Assembly: GCA_023374045.1 (NCBI GenBank)
Contig: CM041779.1
Location: 297,300,167-297,364,166 of the forward strand
Length of the DNA: 64,000 bases
Direction: 5' to 3'
From: Limonium bicolor
Taxonomy: Eukaryota > Streptophyta > Magnoliopsida > Caryophyllales > Plumbaginaceae
The position numbers and the translations under genes were made by a program. The notes under the pieces are model-generated. The model worked only from the letters and a program-made list of their open reading frames with translations. It did not search any database and was not told where the DNA came from. How positions within the stretch are numbered: the stretch's first letter is position 1; each line of letters starts with the position of its first letter. This document shows positions 22,440-33,790 of the stretch, one piece after another.

Positions 22440-23604
22440 CAGAGAACTCCCAAAGGAGTTTGTTACTCTTTTCTCATTGTTGTTGTTTTTCTGTTGAACA
22501 TATTTGGCAATCTGGTCCACTTGCTCCAATGTCAAACCAGCAACTGGAGAAGATTCATGAGGCTCGTCTCTTTGATTTTCTTTGCTTGCTGATCAAGAAC
22601 GGATCCCGTAGCACGCTGAGTGAAGCCTTTTTCATTTTCACCTTCTGGGAATCCAATAATCCACCAACATTGTGACCGTGTGTGTCCTAGTTTGGCACAG
22701 TTGGTGCATTTGGGTGAAGGTTTTCTCCCACTGGATGAGGAACTGACGTTGTCGGTGGAGGATCTTCTATTTGGATTTCTTCCTGAAGGTTTCTTTGCTG
22801 ATGTTGATTTATTAGCCAAGATTAGGCTATTATCACCAGTATCATCGCTCCGACTCTCTGAATTCTTGCGCTGCTTTTCGTCTTGAGCAATCAAACAATA
22901 CGCACGTTCCAGGCCTGGTAATGGACTCATCAGTAGTATGGCACCCCTTGCTTGCTTGAAATCATCATTTAAACCGTCTAGAAACTTCATTAGCCGGTCT
23001 TCTTGTTCGCGTCTATCTATATCATCGCTGCCCCGCAAGTGCAACTCAACGCCTTTCTAGACCCGTTTAAACGATCCCAAAGCTTTTGCAATCTGGTAAA
23101 GTATGTGCTTACCGAATCTTTGATTCTGTTGAAGTGCGTTTATCTCCTTTTGTAATGAGAAAATTTCAGGCCCGTTGATGAGGTCGTACCTTTTATGAAG
23201 CTTTTCCCACATTTGTTGAGCATTGTTGCAGTAGACTATACTCTCTGCAATTTCCTCTCAACCGAGTTTAATATCCAAGCCATGACAGCATTGTTACTTC
23301 TCTCCCAACTCGGGTAACGCTCTGAGGATTTTTCGGGCTCCACAATTTGACCATTCACTAGCCCGAACTTGTTCTTAGCCTTCAAAATTATCATGGCGGT
23401 CCTTTTCCATTGATCGAAGCCATGGCCGCCCTTGAGCTTCGTCCCGAATACAAGTGAGGTGGTGTCGGCTGGGTGAAGAAACAAAGGATCATTCAAGTCT
23501 TGATCTCGCAGATTTAGGGTTTCCTTCTCGTCGGTTTCATTCTCGATTTCTTCGTTCTGGACAGATCCTTCTTCGCCTTCTTTGATGTCGTCGTTATCCG
23601 CCAT
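22440..23604 (-). pseudogene. gag: Copia N gag (frameshifted)
   Basis: The start ATG lies at 23604, 45 bp inside the 5' LTR/primer-site edge, and opens an acidic N-terminus. The gag core follows (FGTKLKGGHGFDQWKRTAM; RYPSWERSNNAVMAWI). The frame breaks near 23236-23045. The second block has DGLNDDFKQARGAILL and a zinc knuckle CTNCAKLGHTRSQCWWIIGF (CX2CX4HX4C) near 22690. The break makes the capsid protein non-functional. Minus-strand position directly after the primer site supports the start. Confidence 0.88.
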
Positions 23605-23633
23605 TCTTTGTGTGAGCAGAGTTTAATCGAGTT

Positions 23634-23648
23634 AAAGCTCTGATACCA
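23634..23648 (-). promoter_or_regulatory. Primer binding site of Copia N
   Basis: On the minus strand TGGTATCAGAGCTTT directly follows the 5' LTR. It is the classical initiator tRNA-Met complement. Confidence 0.93.
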
Positions 23649-23889
23649 TGTTAACCCGATTGAGTCTGGGGATAACAAATCAAGAACTCATTCTTTATTG
23701 ATGAAGAAGAACAAGAACAGAGAAGAAGAGAAAGAGTATGTCGCGGAAGAATATTGTGTGTTACAGAAACCTAGTCAACTAGTGACTAATATACAACAGT
23801 ACTAAACAGGGACTGGGCTATACTTCCTATACAGAAGAATGGGCCAGGAGGATATGGGCCGAATACTATCAGTACATAATATCCTAATA
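23649..23889 (-). repeat. Copia N 5' LTR
   Basis: This is the 241-bp right copy. Compared with the left LTR it lacks one A in a run (acagaaacc) and has one extra A (gactaatata). Confidence 0.93.
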
Positions 23890-23894
23890 ATCAT

Positions 23895-24615
23895 ACATGT
23901 GACATAGCTCCGACATTTCTCTCTACGGGAGCAATGCTATATCTACTTTCTGACTTGAGTGGGATTTTTCTATTTTTTGAACTTTGCTTTGAAAGCTTTG
24001 CTCACCTGCTGACAAGCCGTACTCTAGTTTTTTTTGCCTTCAATGGTCTGTTACAAAGATACATAATCGCTTGAGATCGGATGTTTTTGCTTCTGTTAAC
24101 TCGGTTTGAAATGCGCCACTCTGCTTCATGGTTTTGCTGATTCATTCTTATTATAAATATGTGTAATCTGTTATTACTAGATAAATATGACTTTATCTCT
24201 GACTTATGCTGTTACTTATAAAAGCAAATGAACGGTTTTGATTCTATTTTTTGTGCTGCTACATTTTTACGAACTATACAGCATTTTAGTTATCTTATTT
24301 TTTCGCTACTCTCAACCGCCCAGGATCTGTGGCATAATTCTGGAGTATTTAAACACTGACTTCTCTGCTAATTAAGTGCTCAAGCATTGTACCAGGCGTA
24401 TAGGTCAACAAAGGTTGTTTTAATCCACTTATGAATGGATTTTTTGAGCCTCACTAACCTCTGTTATGAAGCAGTTTAGGGGCTACCGGTCACCAGTCGT
24501 CGAATGATCCAAGTGCAATCGTGGACGAAATTTAGTTCATCCTTACGGTAGTAACAAATTGTTACATTCACCGGTAGCAACTTCCCATTTCTACCGGTAA
24601 CAAATTGTTATGTTT
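23895..24615 (+). other. Element H continued, no gene recognised
   Basis: The sequence resumes after Copia N. Nothing coding is seen. ACCGGT-type words between 24480 and 24605 tie it to the H segments at 18030-18128 and 26215-26345. Confidence 0.45.
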
Positions 24616-24991
24616 TGATAAGTGCAAAACATATAGACTTTTAGGGTTTAAATATCTTATGAATTGCAATATCCGAAACACATGTTTCCCACTTATTATG
24701 CGTTTTTTTCTAGAATTATGTTTTGATATTAACTAATGTATTATATGTGTTAAATGTAGGGAAAAAACCATATTAATCGATATATCAAACGGGGATTAAA
24801 ATAAGTCACACGACATGCACGCGCTAACCTTACTACCGTGTCACGTCCGTGGACATTTGGGCGGACAGAACCGCGGACAGGATAGAGACGTCCGGCCGGC
24901 TTTTAAGGGCGGACAAAACACGGACGCAAGAGAATACTATGCTGGCCCGTCGTGGATATTTGGGCGGACAAGACTGAGGACCTTGACCATA

Positions 24992-25095
24992 GTCACGTCC
25001 GGGGATTAATACACGGACGCAGGCCGGACGCATGTCGGCACTGGTCACGTTCGGGGATTAATACACGGACGCAGGCCGGACGCATGTCGGCACTG
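24992..25095 (+). repeat. 52-bp GC-rich tandem repeat, two copies
   Basis: Units start at 24992 and 25044 (gtcacgt.cggggattaata...) and differ by about one base. They lie upstream of the TATA box of LTR I, in U3, with other 'gggcggaca' words at 24857, 24910 and 24962. Confidence 0.88.
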
Positions 25096-25230
25096 TTTTC
25101 CTTAAATCATGCACCGTGTGTTCCACTCAGACTCATCCCACCTAATGCATGAGACTATCTCACCCACTGCATGAGACTCATCTCATCTACTGCAACCGCC
25201 CTCCTTGTTGACTTCTTCAATATTTCTCTG

Positions 25231-25240
25231 CTATATAAAC
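25231..25240 (+). promoter_or_regulatory. TATA box of LTR I
   Basis: ctatataaac lies about 615 bp from the LTR start. The homologous site in LTR C is at 62726-62733 on the minus strand. Confidence 0.65.
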
Positions 25241-26200
25241 CCATTCCTCCTCTCCTATAGGGAGGCGATCCATCATCATCTATCCATCATCGACTACACA
25301 CAAACCACAACCACACGTCCATCCCATTTCTCTTCTCCCGTCTTCTCCATTTTATTTTATTTTCATTCCACCATATCCACCTCTAGTCTAACGTATACAA
25401 ATAGCAGAACAAATCCAGGAGTCGACTACAGATGATTTCTACGGCGCTTGTTTCTGTTTATCTATTTAATATGCTAGGCTAGAATATTTATACTCTGGGA
25501 ATGGTTATTATAAGTTTGTATTAATTATGCAATATATTTTAGTGGTTGTAAGTTAATTATACTTGGATACAATTAATGTTATGCTCTCGCTTTTTAATAA
25601 ATTTCATGAGTTTAGTGAATTGCTTTACGAAATCTGTTTTGATTAGATCCGTGATAAACAGATAGGTCATATTAATTGTTATGTCTGTCGAAAAACTAAA
25701 TCGGATTGAGGAGGTCTAGTATTTCAGATGTAATTTTTTTTTATTTAGCCGTTTACATGTGTTTTGCTTGAGTCCATATCAGACCTTGCATGTTCTGGTA
25801 AACGTGGTCTTCAGGTTCTAGGATTTAGTCCTTAAGACTCTAAAAAGAATTTGCCAAGTTATTCTTAATCAACCGGTAGATTAGCATAATTAATCAGACG
25901 AGTATAACATGAACCCAGAGTCCCGCTTTTATATCTTTCTCTTAATTAATCTTTTTATCAGTCAACTTTTACTACTTATTTTATTATTTATAATTTGTTT
26001 AAAAACAAAACCCCCTGAATTATTACCTTTGCTAGGATTAGATTATTTTTCACATTGTCCCACGGTCCGATACCTGGTCTCACAACCTCTACTACACTGA
26101 CCGGGATATTTGCAACCCGACTGTCTTTTGATTTATTATTTCTAGGATTATTTCTTAAACTTTTTATAGGTCAAATTTACAGTTTGCATCTTCACACAGT

Positions 26201-26466
26201 AACAATTCCTAAATTCCACCGGTAGCAATTTCTCTTCCCACCTTGACCGGTAACGTGTACTACCGAGAGACTTCATTATATCCAACTCCATCGAGTGATG
26301 TAATTTAATTTTGCTCGGAAGCCGTTTTCTTCTTGTTGTTACCGGAAGAAGTCATGTTTCGTATGAAAGAAAGGATATACGTCTCGGAGTATAAAAAGAA
26401 CTCCCGGACGACATCTGTCCAAACTTGCCATCTGAGAAGATTGAAGTTCACCGGTCGAAATTTTTA
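26201..26466 (+). other. Element H continued
   Basis: Non-coding sequence with accggtagc/accggtaac words near 26217-26340. These link it to the H segments left of LTR I. Confidence 0.4.
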
Positions 26467-26703
26467 CTACCTCCGTCTTGAATTGATCGTCCTGTTTACT
26501 ATTTGGATATGTCGTTTGACTTCAATTTTTAATATATAAGATTAAATAATATTAAAATTTAAGTTTTGCATATGATTCCTTATATGTTAAACTATATATT
26601 ACAAATTTTAGTTTTATAAAATTATTTTATCTTATATGTTTAATATTGAAGTGGAAAAACGTGTCATAAAGCAAACAGAACGGTCAATTTAGGACGGAGG
26701 GAG
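26467..26703. mobile_element. Stowaway-type MITE
   Basis: This 237-bp AT-rich element has terminal inverted repeats CTACCTCCGTC...GACGGAGGGAG and TA duplications on both sides (26465-26466 and 26704-26705). It has no coding capacity. These are the marks of Tc1/mariner-derived Stowaway MITEs. Confidence 0.9.
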
Positions 26704-26705
26704 TA

Positions 26706-27038
26706 TTTTTAAAGCATTTCGCTGCCACTAATTTTTCATGAAATATTATTCTACGACCATCGAGCCGTGGCATAGTTATCTGTCTGATTCTCCTTGATTT
26801 TGAAAAGCTGCAGCCTTCTTACACTTCTAAGAAGGGTCCCGGCAGAAATATCGGACTATGGGAATGGAAATTTTGATGTGGCTGTTACCGAGAAGAGTGT
26901 CGCTAGAGATGTGTCGTAAAAGCAACCTCCCGCACTCACTTACAACATCTCCAAGGACGGGCACACCTGCACCAATATTTTGAAAGGAAATCATACTACC
27001 GGGAGTATTCTAGTCAAGAAGGGAAAATCATCCCTATC
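26706..27038. other. Sequence between the MITE and element A, nothing recognised
   Basis: About 330 bp without a gene or a repeat that I can name. It probably belongs to element H, because accggg/accgag-type words continue. It gives the left flank of element A. Confidence 0.35.
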
Positions 27039-28614
27039 TGTAACACCCCAACTCATAAACCGACAATAACTCGTAAAGCTCCATTTACATATATCAACAT
27101 TACAGCAGAATTCTTACAACAGTCGGTGCTACCGCCGTTAGTCACCCACGTGACTAACTAGGCATACTAAATACTCCAAGATCTAGCTACAGTCTGATGG
27201 ACCCGAATATACCGAACTTCAATGTATACCTAACCTTAACCAATGCATATCCTTAGTACAAATATTCCATATCCTATTACATCTTACTAATATCTCATAC
27301 CATTTACTAAACGAGTGTACATGCACAACTCGTATAACAAAGGAAAACAACCGGAAGTAATTTCTACCTGATCCTACTCTCAGGACGGCCGTCTTCTGTC
27401 ATTCACCTGTAAAATTTAAACAGTTGCCCCCGAGGGGGTCAGCACCTTTGCTGGTACGACTCTCTTATAGCCCCCAAGCTAACGGGGCTACGACGACTAA
27501 TTGTCGATAGCATGAAGTTGATTAAATACACGACATGAGTAAGAAGTGCAATAAACAACAAGCCACATATGAACAAACATAGTTCACACACAATGAACGA
27601 CTTAAAAGCGTTCCCTTAATAAGTGAGTTAGTCTTTTAACTCCTTAGGTTATGATTTTCTTATTCTCAGTCCAAGTCTTATCTCATATCGTATCTCAAAT
27701 CTTATCTCAAACAAGACAACCGTTCTTTAATTAGAATGGTTGTTCCTTAATTCATTATTTATCTTGTCGGGTCAAAAGTAACCCTAACCAATGAGTTATC
27801 AGCTTCATTGGTTTACATAAACAATATTTGTTAGAATTAGTTGGGATTTAGGTAGATCCCACCACATCATCTCAGTAATGCCTCCCACATCGAACAGAAA
27901 TCGAGGTGACAGAGTCTTTATGTCGACTCTAGGCGACGAGTCCGAAGACAAGTCATATTTGGAAGTCGAGATCTGATAAGGATACCGACCTCCCCCAATA
28001 CATATGTGCCGGTACCATTCCGGATTCGCTCCCCCCCCAAGTTCTAATTAGTAGAAGTCTCAAAGTCAATGTTTGTTAGTTAATCGCTTTCGGTTACTAA
28101 GAAAACAATATTTGGGAGTGTTCCTTATTCTCACACAATTCTTTACTAAACATTGTTAGTAAGTTCTCAGGGATAAGTTATGTTAGTGCAACACAATCAC
28201 ACAACAATACAATAAACTGGTTGCATGCTTTATCTTGTTTAGTCGGCATCACATAAACAAATAGCACACAAGCCGAGGGACACCTCGTTAGCAAGCAGGC
28301 TACAAGAAAACCATACCGTACACCGTCGGTCGTTCGGTTGCTTACTCTCCTCCGGAGTCCAAATACTCAAGTCCTAAAACATTCATTCAGTTTTAGGTTG
28401 TTAATTACTTTTCCAATACCTAACTTACTTAACCACCAATGTTCCCTAACCTTAATCACAAAGTCCTTATAAACTTAACCTTAAACACTTAATTCATTCA
28501 CTTAACTCAATCTCTTAAGTCTTTATATGTTTATCTTTCTAATCATCATTACCCTCTTAATGGCTTACCACTAATACCTCTTATCATCCTTAAATTTGAT
28601 TTTTTTATTAGACT

Positions 28615-28722
28615 GGACCGCCCCTACCCTGGGGAGGTCCTAAGGGGCGGTCCACAACAGAAACAAATCGCCCAGGAAAATTCAACTAGACCTCCCTACA
28701 GGGGCGGTCCCTAGGGGAGGTC
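28615..28722 (-). repeat. Two GC-rich hairpins in LTR A
   Basis: Hairpin 1 (28615-28653) has perfect 11-bp arms GGACCGCCCCT/AGGGGCGGTCC. Hairpin 2 (28689-28722) has arms GACCTCCC/GGGGAGGTC. The blocks also share a 'ggggaggtcc' word. They recall the three hairpins in LTR F, though the arm sequences differ. Confidence 0.75.
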
Positions 28723-30599
28723 CGAGACAGAACCCATTTTTTAAAGAGCTTTTGTACTCATTTTGAGCTCCAAATTCACCCCAATCTTTTCCTAATCATT
28801 CCACATGTTTCCCCACATGTTTAAACATCCTTTTGGCACCTTAATCCCCTCTTAAATCATCCAACAACCTCTTTAAACATTTACTCAAAACTTACTAAAT
28901 TCTTAACACTTAACACTTGATTCCTTACACTTCCTACTTGTAATTTTGCCTAAGACCTCAACTAACCAAAATGTTTCTTCACAACCATCTTAACTACTCC
29001 TAAAGCATCAGTATGCATCCCCCATTTCTTCACTCATCAAACTTCTCAAAGTTCTCAAAGTCATATTGCATCTCCATGCATAATTTCCTTTCCTTTACAC
29101 TATTTTCTCACCATTAACATGGTTATACACTCTCATCCATTCCTAAACATTCCCTTGACAAGTTACTACATTCTCTTATAGTTTTCACCCTCCATCACCC
29201 AAGTCCACTCATTACCATCAAGGTTATACTTACTAGTTCACACCTAAACCTCTCAAAACATTTTTACACATTTTCCTACAATATTTTGCTCCATCCAATT
29301 CATATCTTATATCTCAACCATGGTGTGTTTAATCCACCCATTCAACCGCAACTCTTCCTAATAAAGACTAGGTCATCCTAATCCTCAAAAACACTTTAGT
29401 TTAGTTAGTTCTACCAAAACCTCCTTTAGTGCTTCCTAGCACAACCTAGGCCATAACACTCACACCTACTACTTAAAACACTTGGTTTCCACTCAAATTT
29501 TGCCATAGCTTCTCTAGTATATTATCATGCCCAAACACATAGTTTTTTCATCCCTTAACAACTCAAGACAATCCAATCCTCAATGGATGTTCTCAAACCA
29601 CCAATTACACTCGTATACATTAATTCACATTACAATGCATAAACCTTAAAATGCATAGCACTAAGGCTCTTAAATGACATGGCTCTTAGGCCCTTAAATG
29701 ACATGATTTAAACACTGAATTTCCCACATATAATAGCCTTCGACCTGCAATTACACCCATCAATCTCATAGTAGTTATAATGCTCTTAAAATCCATCTTA
29801 AGCTTATCTTACTAACTCATTTCCCATTAGCTCCTTAGTCACAAGTTCACAAGCTTGTTTAAATTCTTTTTCCTAGGTTATATAACCCATTACCTAATGT
29901 AAGCTCCAAGCTACATTTAGTATTTATCTCAATCCCATCCCTTAATGCATTAAATCACCTTAAGGTAAGACATTTACCTTGTTTTCAAGCTTTTCTCTCA
30001 ATTTCCTACTTGGGTTTCCTTGATGGAAAATCGGCCAAGGACCTTAGTTCCTTTACTAACCTCTAACCAACATTAAATTAATGTAATGAGTACTAAGAAA
30101 CATGCCTAGACTCATGGAAATGGATCTTAGGTTAAAATGTGTTTTAAGGCATTAAAAATGAATGTTTACCTTGGAGTTTCAGGATGAACTTGGTAATGAA
30201 TCAAGGAGGACCTCCCCTAGTCCTTTAAAGATTGGAATGAGCTAGTTCAAGGAGTAAAACAAAGCTCCATGAGAAGATAATTTTCGGCCATATGAAAAAA
30301 TGGAGGAAAGTTGATTTTTCTTTCACTTTCCTTACCTTGTATGAATGAAGAAGCAAAGGAACTCTTCAAACTTGATTTTCCCCCTTCAATGGAGTTTCAC
30401 CATGACACCAATATTGAGCTTTTCCAGTTTTGAAAAGATAGAACTAAAGGGCATGCCCCAACTAAAAGTTATCTATGCTTAGTTTTGGATTTGGAGCTAA
30501 AATGAAGATTTTGTGAGCAATGAACGTGGAGAAGTATGGGTTGTAGCATGAACGGTTTTCTACTAGGATAATGAAGAAGAATTTAGTGGGGAAGGAAGG

Positions 30600-31813
30600 T
30601 GTTGGAGTATTAAGGTGTTGCTGAGATAGTCAACCAGATCAACGAGTCAATCACACTTCTCAACAAAACAAGACAAAGTCAGTCACACTTGAAAGATTGA
30701 ATGAGTCTCTGTCCTTACCGAAAGAGCGGAGAGAGTCCATCCTGTGAATTCATCAATCGTTCTTGAAATTCAAGGAGCAACGTCCACTAAACCATAATAT
30801 CATCAACTATCATCCTTGGCCGAAATTCATGTAAAATGTGAGCAAAATCCAAAGCCTTGACTTACTGATAATTCGAGAGAGTCTTTCGGTTAGTTGCGAA
30901 AATTAAGGAGCAAGTACAACACACTACATTGACTTACAATGGTCATCAACGTTCAAACTTAGACCAAAATTCTCTCAACATGGCACTAATCAGAAGAACT
31001 TGGCTCCAGCTTCCAAAATTGGCTCCAGCTTCCAAAATTCAAGGAAAGAGTCATTGGTTCCTGAAATTTCGGAACTGACAGAGTCAGTCTGCTACATCAG
31101 ACGTGAAAGTCATAATTGAACGTTGCCAAGTCTGCCAATGGATGGTAATTGTCCGAAAATTAAGGGCCATGGCTTAGCAATGTTCACAAAGAAGTTAGGA
31201 CCGGATTTTAAGCAACTACAAGTAACTATAACGTTCAGATGGCAGAAATTTCAGAAGCAGACTCCCTCAACGGCTCCACTATATAAGAGAATTGTCATTT
31301 GGTTCTTATTGTAGCTTCCATAGAGAATTATTCAGAGCATTTGTTTAGAGAAAGCTTTGCCTATTTTAGAGAGAGAGAGAGAAGTACTTGATTCGTTTGT
31401 GCATATCGACAGAGTCTTTCTAGGTAGGACCTAGTTTTCACTACACTTATCATTGAGCTGATCAGAGATTGTATTGGGTGAGTGAGTGAAAACCACAAAG
31501 TAGATCTCATCTATTGAGTGGGCATTATAAGTTGTTTGTTTTGACCAGGAAATAAAATAAATTATATTGTGTATCCTGCTGAGTTCGATAGAGTCCCTCC
31601 ACCTTTCGAGTGTTAATCCATTTAGATCCACAGAGTTTGTGTATCTTTCAAGCATTAATTCGTTTCAGTTTCTTCAAGCCTTCCGCACACTTAGTTTAAC
31701 CAGTTCGATTGAGTGCCTCTACGTCCTAGAGTGTTTCTTACCCTTAATGACCGATTGAGTCAAACCAACTCTTAGACTCACACCTTGGGTTGGTTTGAGT
31801 CAGCCACCGATCA
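30600..31813 (+). repeat. K LTR 1
   Basis: TGTTGGAGTATTAAGG...CGATCA. A TATA box (ctatataag) lies near 31279. A short deletion removed the 'cctac' next to the 3' end that is kept in LTR 2. Confidence 0.92.
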
Positions 31814-31815
31814 TG

Positions 31816-31828
31816 TGGTATCAGAGCC
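31816..31828 (+). promoter_or_regulatory. K primer binding site, unit 1
   Basis: TGGTATCAGAGCC, the initiator tRNA-Met complement, lies two bases after LTR 1. Confidence 0.92.
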
Positions 31829-31858
31829 TTGCTTAGGCTGACAGTCAATCAATGAGAA

Positions 31859-32937
31859 ATTCCAACCATCGGTTGGGATGAATCAGACTCCGACGATCAA
31901 GACACAGAGTCCAGCGGCCTAGTAAGTCTCATGGAACATGATGTGACTGAGTTCATGATCCCCGACAATGAGGTAACTCGCTCTCATCTTGAGACAAATC
32001 TTTATCGTATATCTCCTATGGGTTTTATGACTTTGATTGCTAAAATGGTTTCTGAGACTAACTCTCTTAAAGCTGATCTTAACAGAAAAATCTCTGAGTT
32101 AACTGAGGAACTTGAGGTCTCAAAAAGTCTTATGTATGCTTTGAGAGATGAAGCTGAGGACATAACACTATTTCCTGCTCACTTAGATTGGATTTGCAAG
32201 ACTCTCGGCGTCGTGTTGACTCCCTTAAAAGGAGCTCGACAAAACCAAGAGTCTTACTGAACCCAACTAAAGGGAAAAGGAAGAGTCACTCCCTCAGATT
32301 GACTCTCTCAAACATGACCTCACTATTTTCGCTGACAAGTGTTGTTCTTTGCAGAATGAGCTAAATAGTCCAGAATCTCAAGTTATCTCTCTAACCTCTT
32401 CTGTTGAGCAACTCTCTCGAAAATTGAAAGAAAAGGAACATGCACTCTCTCTCAAACCAATCAATTTCATCAAACAGGTCACTCCATCAGAATTGCCCGA
32501 GTGGGCCAACTCCAAGATCAAGGAAGTTAGTCAAGATCATGATAATCTTCGAAAGGAAGTTGAAAAGCTCTCCCAAGAGATAGTCAATATACGATCTGGA
32601 GTTGGATCCACTCAATCGAAGCCCAAGTGGCATAAAGGTAAATTCGATATCCCTAAAAATATGTCCAAATCCAACAACAAACCCAAGCGCCAACAACAAA
32701 AAGAAAATTTTGATTCTTGGTGGAAAGGACAGCAAAAATACGTCAATCTTCCTCCCACTAAGATTTGCGGTTATTGCGGGAGTCTTGGACATCGAGATAG
32801 TGCCTGTGAAAGCTTCACAAGGATGTGTCATTTAATATCAAGCGACTCAATCTTATCCTTGAGGCACGAGAAAAGCTGAAAAAATCTGGTTCAAAAAGGG
32901 GACCCAAGTATATCTGGGTTCCCAAAACTACCAAGTG
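31859..32937 (+). pseudogene. gag: K unit 1 gag remnant
   Basis: The encoded stretch has an acidic start (SDSDDQDT-like), MGFMTLIAKMVSETNSLKAD, a long coiled coil (ELTEELEVSKS...; SSVEQLSRKLKEKEH; DNLRKEVEKLSQEI) and a zinc knuckle CGYCGSLGHRDSAC near 32766-32810. It ends in GPKYIWVPK near 32900. The initiating ATG of unit 2 is damaged here, and frameshifts fall near 32160-32280 and 32820. The usual N-terminal gag core appears shortened. It matches unit 2 base for base over long stretches. Confidence 0.85.
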
Positions 32938-32969
32938 ATTTTTTTGCAGGTGGAAGCGAGCGTGGAGAT

Positions 32970-33270
32970 GGACTATTTGTACTTGGACAGTGGGTGCTCC
33001 AGAACATGACTGGAGATCCCAACAAATTCAGCTCGCTTTCAACCTACAAAGGAGGTAAGGTTACCTTTGGTAACAACAATCAAGGTGAAATCGTGGGAGT
33101 TGGCTCCGAAGGTACCCCCTCCAAGTTTAAGGTAGATGGAGTCCATCTGGTCACTGGACTTCAACATAGTCTGTTAAGCATTTTTGAAATTTGTGAAAGA
33201 TTCAATTTAGTACTTTTCTCATCTGTCGATTGCAAAGTTTTTGATGAACGTAGAAGCCACAAGACGTAAA
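32970..33270 (+). pseudogene. pol: K unit 1 protease remnant
   Basis: The typical Copia protease start LYLDSGCSR is followed by a lost base, so the normal HMTGD continues in another frame (MTGDPNKFSSLSTYKGGKVT, from 33006). It then runs through GLQHSLLSIFEICE, the start of the GAG-pre-integrase region, and stops near 33269. Integrase and RT should follow but are deleted. Confidence 0.85.
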
Positions 33271-33299
33271 GAAGGTAATATGTACAAGAAGTGTCTAAA

Positions 33300-33790
33300 T
33301 GCCAGCAATTCGGACGACCAAGTCTGTCTATGTGCTCGCTTTCAAGCAGCACCCAAACAGTCCCATCTCAAGGTGGTCAAGCGAATCTTTTGATACTTAA
33401 AAGGAACCAGTCAACTTCATCTATGGTACCTTTGTTCTCCTATATTACTTTATCTAGTTTTGGTGATTCTGACTGGACAGATTCCCTCCATGATCGAAAT
33501 AGTACATCTAGCAATGCACAATTCCTTTGTCTATGCTTTTTGCTGCGATTAAATTGGTATTTTCTGTGATAACAATTGCGCATGTAAAATCTCTGGAAAC
33601 CCAATCTAATATTCGAGAACCAGACACATTGAAATACGTTTCCATTTCTTGAAGGACTGTGTCGAGAAAAGCTAATTCAACTTGACTTTTTCCAATAGAG
33701 GATTAGCTAGCAGATATCTTTGCCAAGCCTCTTCCTACCACCAGATTCGAGGAACTCCATTCAGCAATTGGAATGACTCAATCAACGTAA
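33300..33790 (+). pseudogene. pol: K unit 1 RT end and RNase H remnant
   Basis: CARFQAAPKQSHLKVVKRIF and YLKGTSQLHLWY mark the end of RT. They are followed by GDSDWTDSLHDRNSTS, RHIEIRFHFLKDCVEK, DQLADIFAKPLPTTRFEEL-like blocks and a stop at 33788-33790. Several frameshifts and one TGA break it. The joint with the protease at about 33275 marks a deletion of integrase and most of RT. Confidence 0.85.

Larger units (their letters stand above)
18648..23889 (-). mobile_element. Copia LTR retrotransposon N (complete, coding region broken)
   Basis: This is a 5,242-bp Ty1/Copia element on the minus strand. TSD ATCAT lies at 18643-18647 and 23890-23894. The two 241-bp LTRs differ visibly only by two single-base indels, so insertion was recent. 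The domain order on the minus strand is gag with zinc knuckle, protease, integrase, reverse transcriptase and RNase H, as expected for Copia. Frameshifts break the polyprotein in several places. It is inserted in element H. The LTR on the coding strand starts TATTAGG instead of the usual TG. Confidence 0.95.
24616..26200 (+). mobile_element. LTR I: solo-LTR-like copy of the element C family
   Basis: It begins TGATAAGTG. It matches the minus strand of 61800-63482 over most of its length, for example the promoter-proximal C/T-rich block (25321-25460) and the 'ctgggaa.ggttattat' block (25490-25515). A TATA box is at 25231. The end is near '...gcatcttcaca' (about 26196-26200) and is not sharp; I could not find a matching 5-bp target-site duplication. 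No polypurine tract precedes it and no clear primer site follows, so it is most likely a solo LTR. Confidence 0.65.

Noticed and set aside
22620..22886. Plus-strand open frame in Copia N
   Set aside because: It is an antisense shadow of the gag zinc-knuckle region on the minus strand.
24611..26205. A 5-bp target-site duplication for LTR I
   Set aside because: Neither tgttt nor nearby words on the left match the sequence after the presumed end, so the right border or the origin by simple insertion is not proven.
32487..32831. Minus-strand open frame over K gag (and 36109-36486 in unit 2)
   Set aside because: It is an antisense shadow of gag; the plus-strand reading has a coiled coil and a CCHC knuckle.
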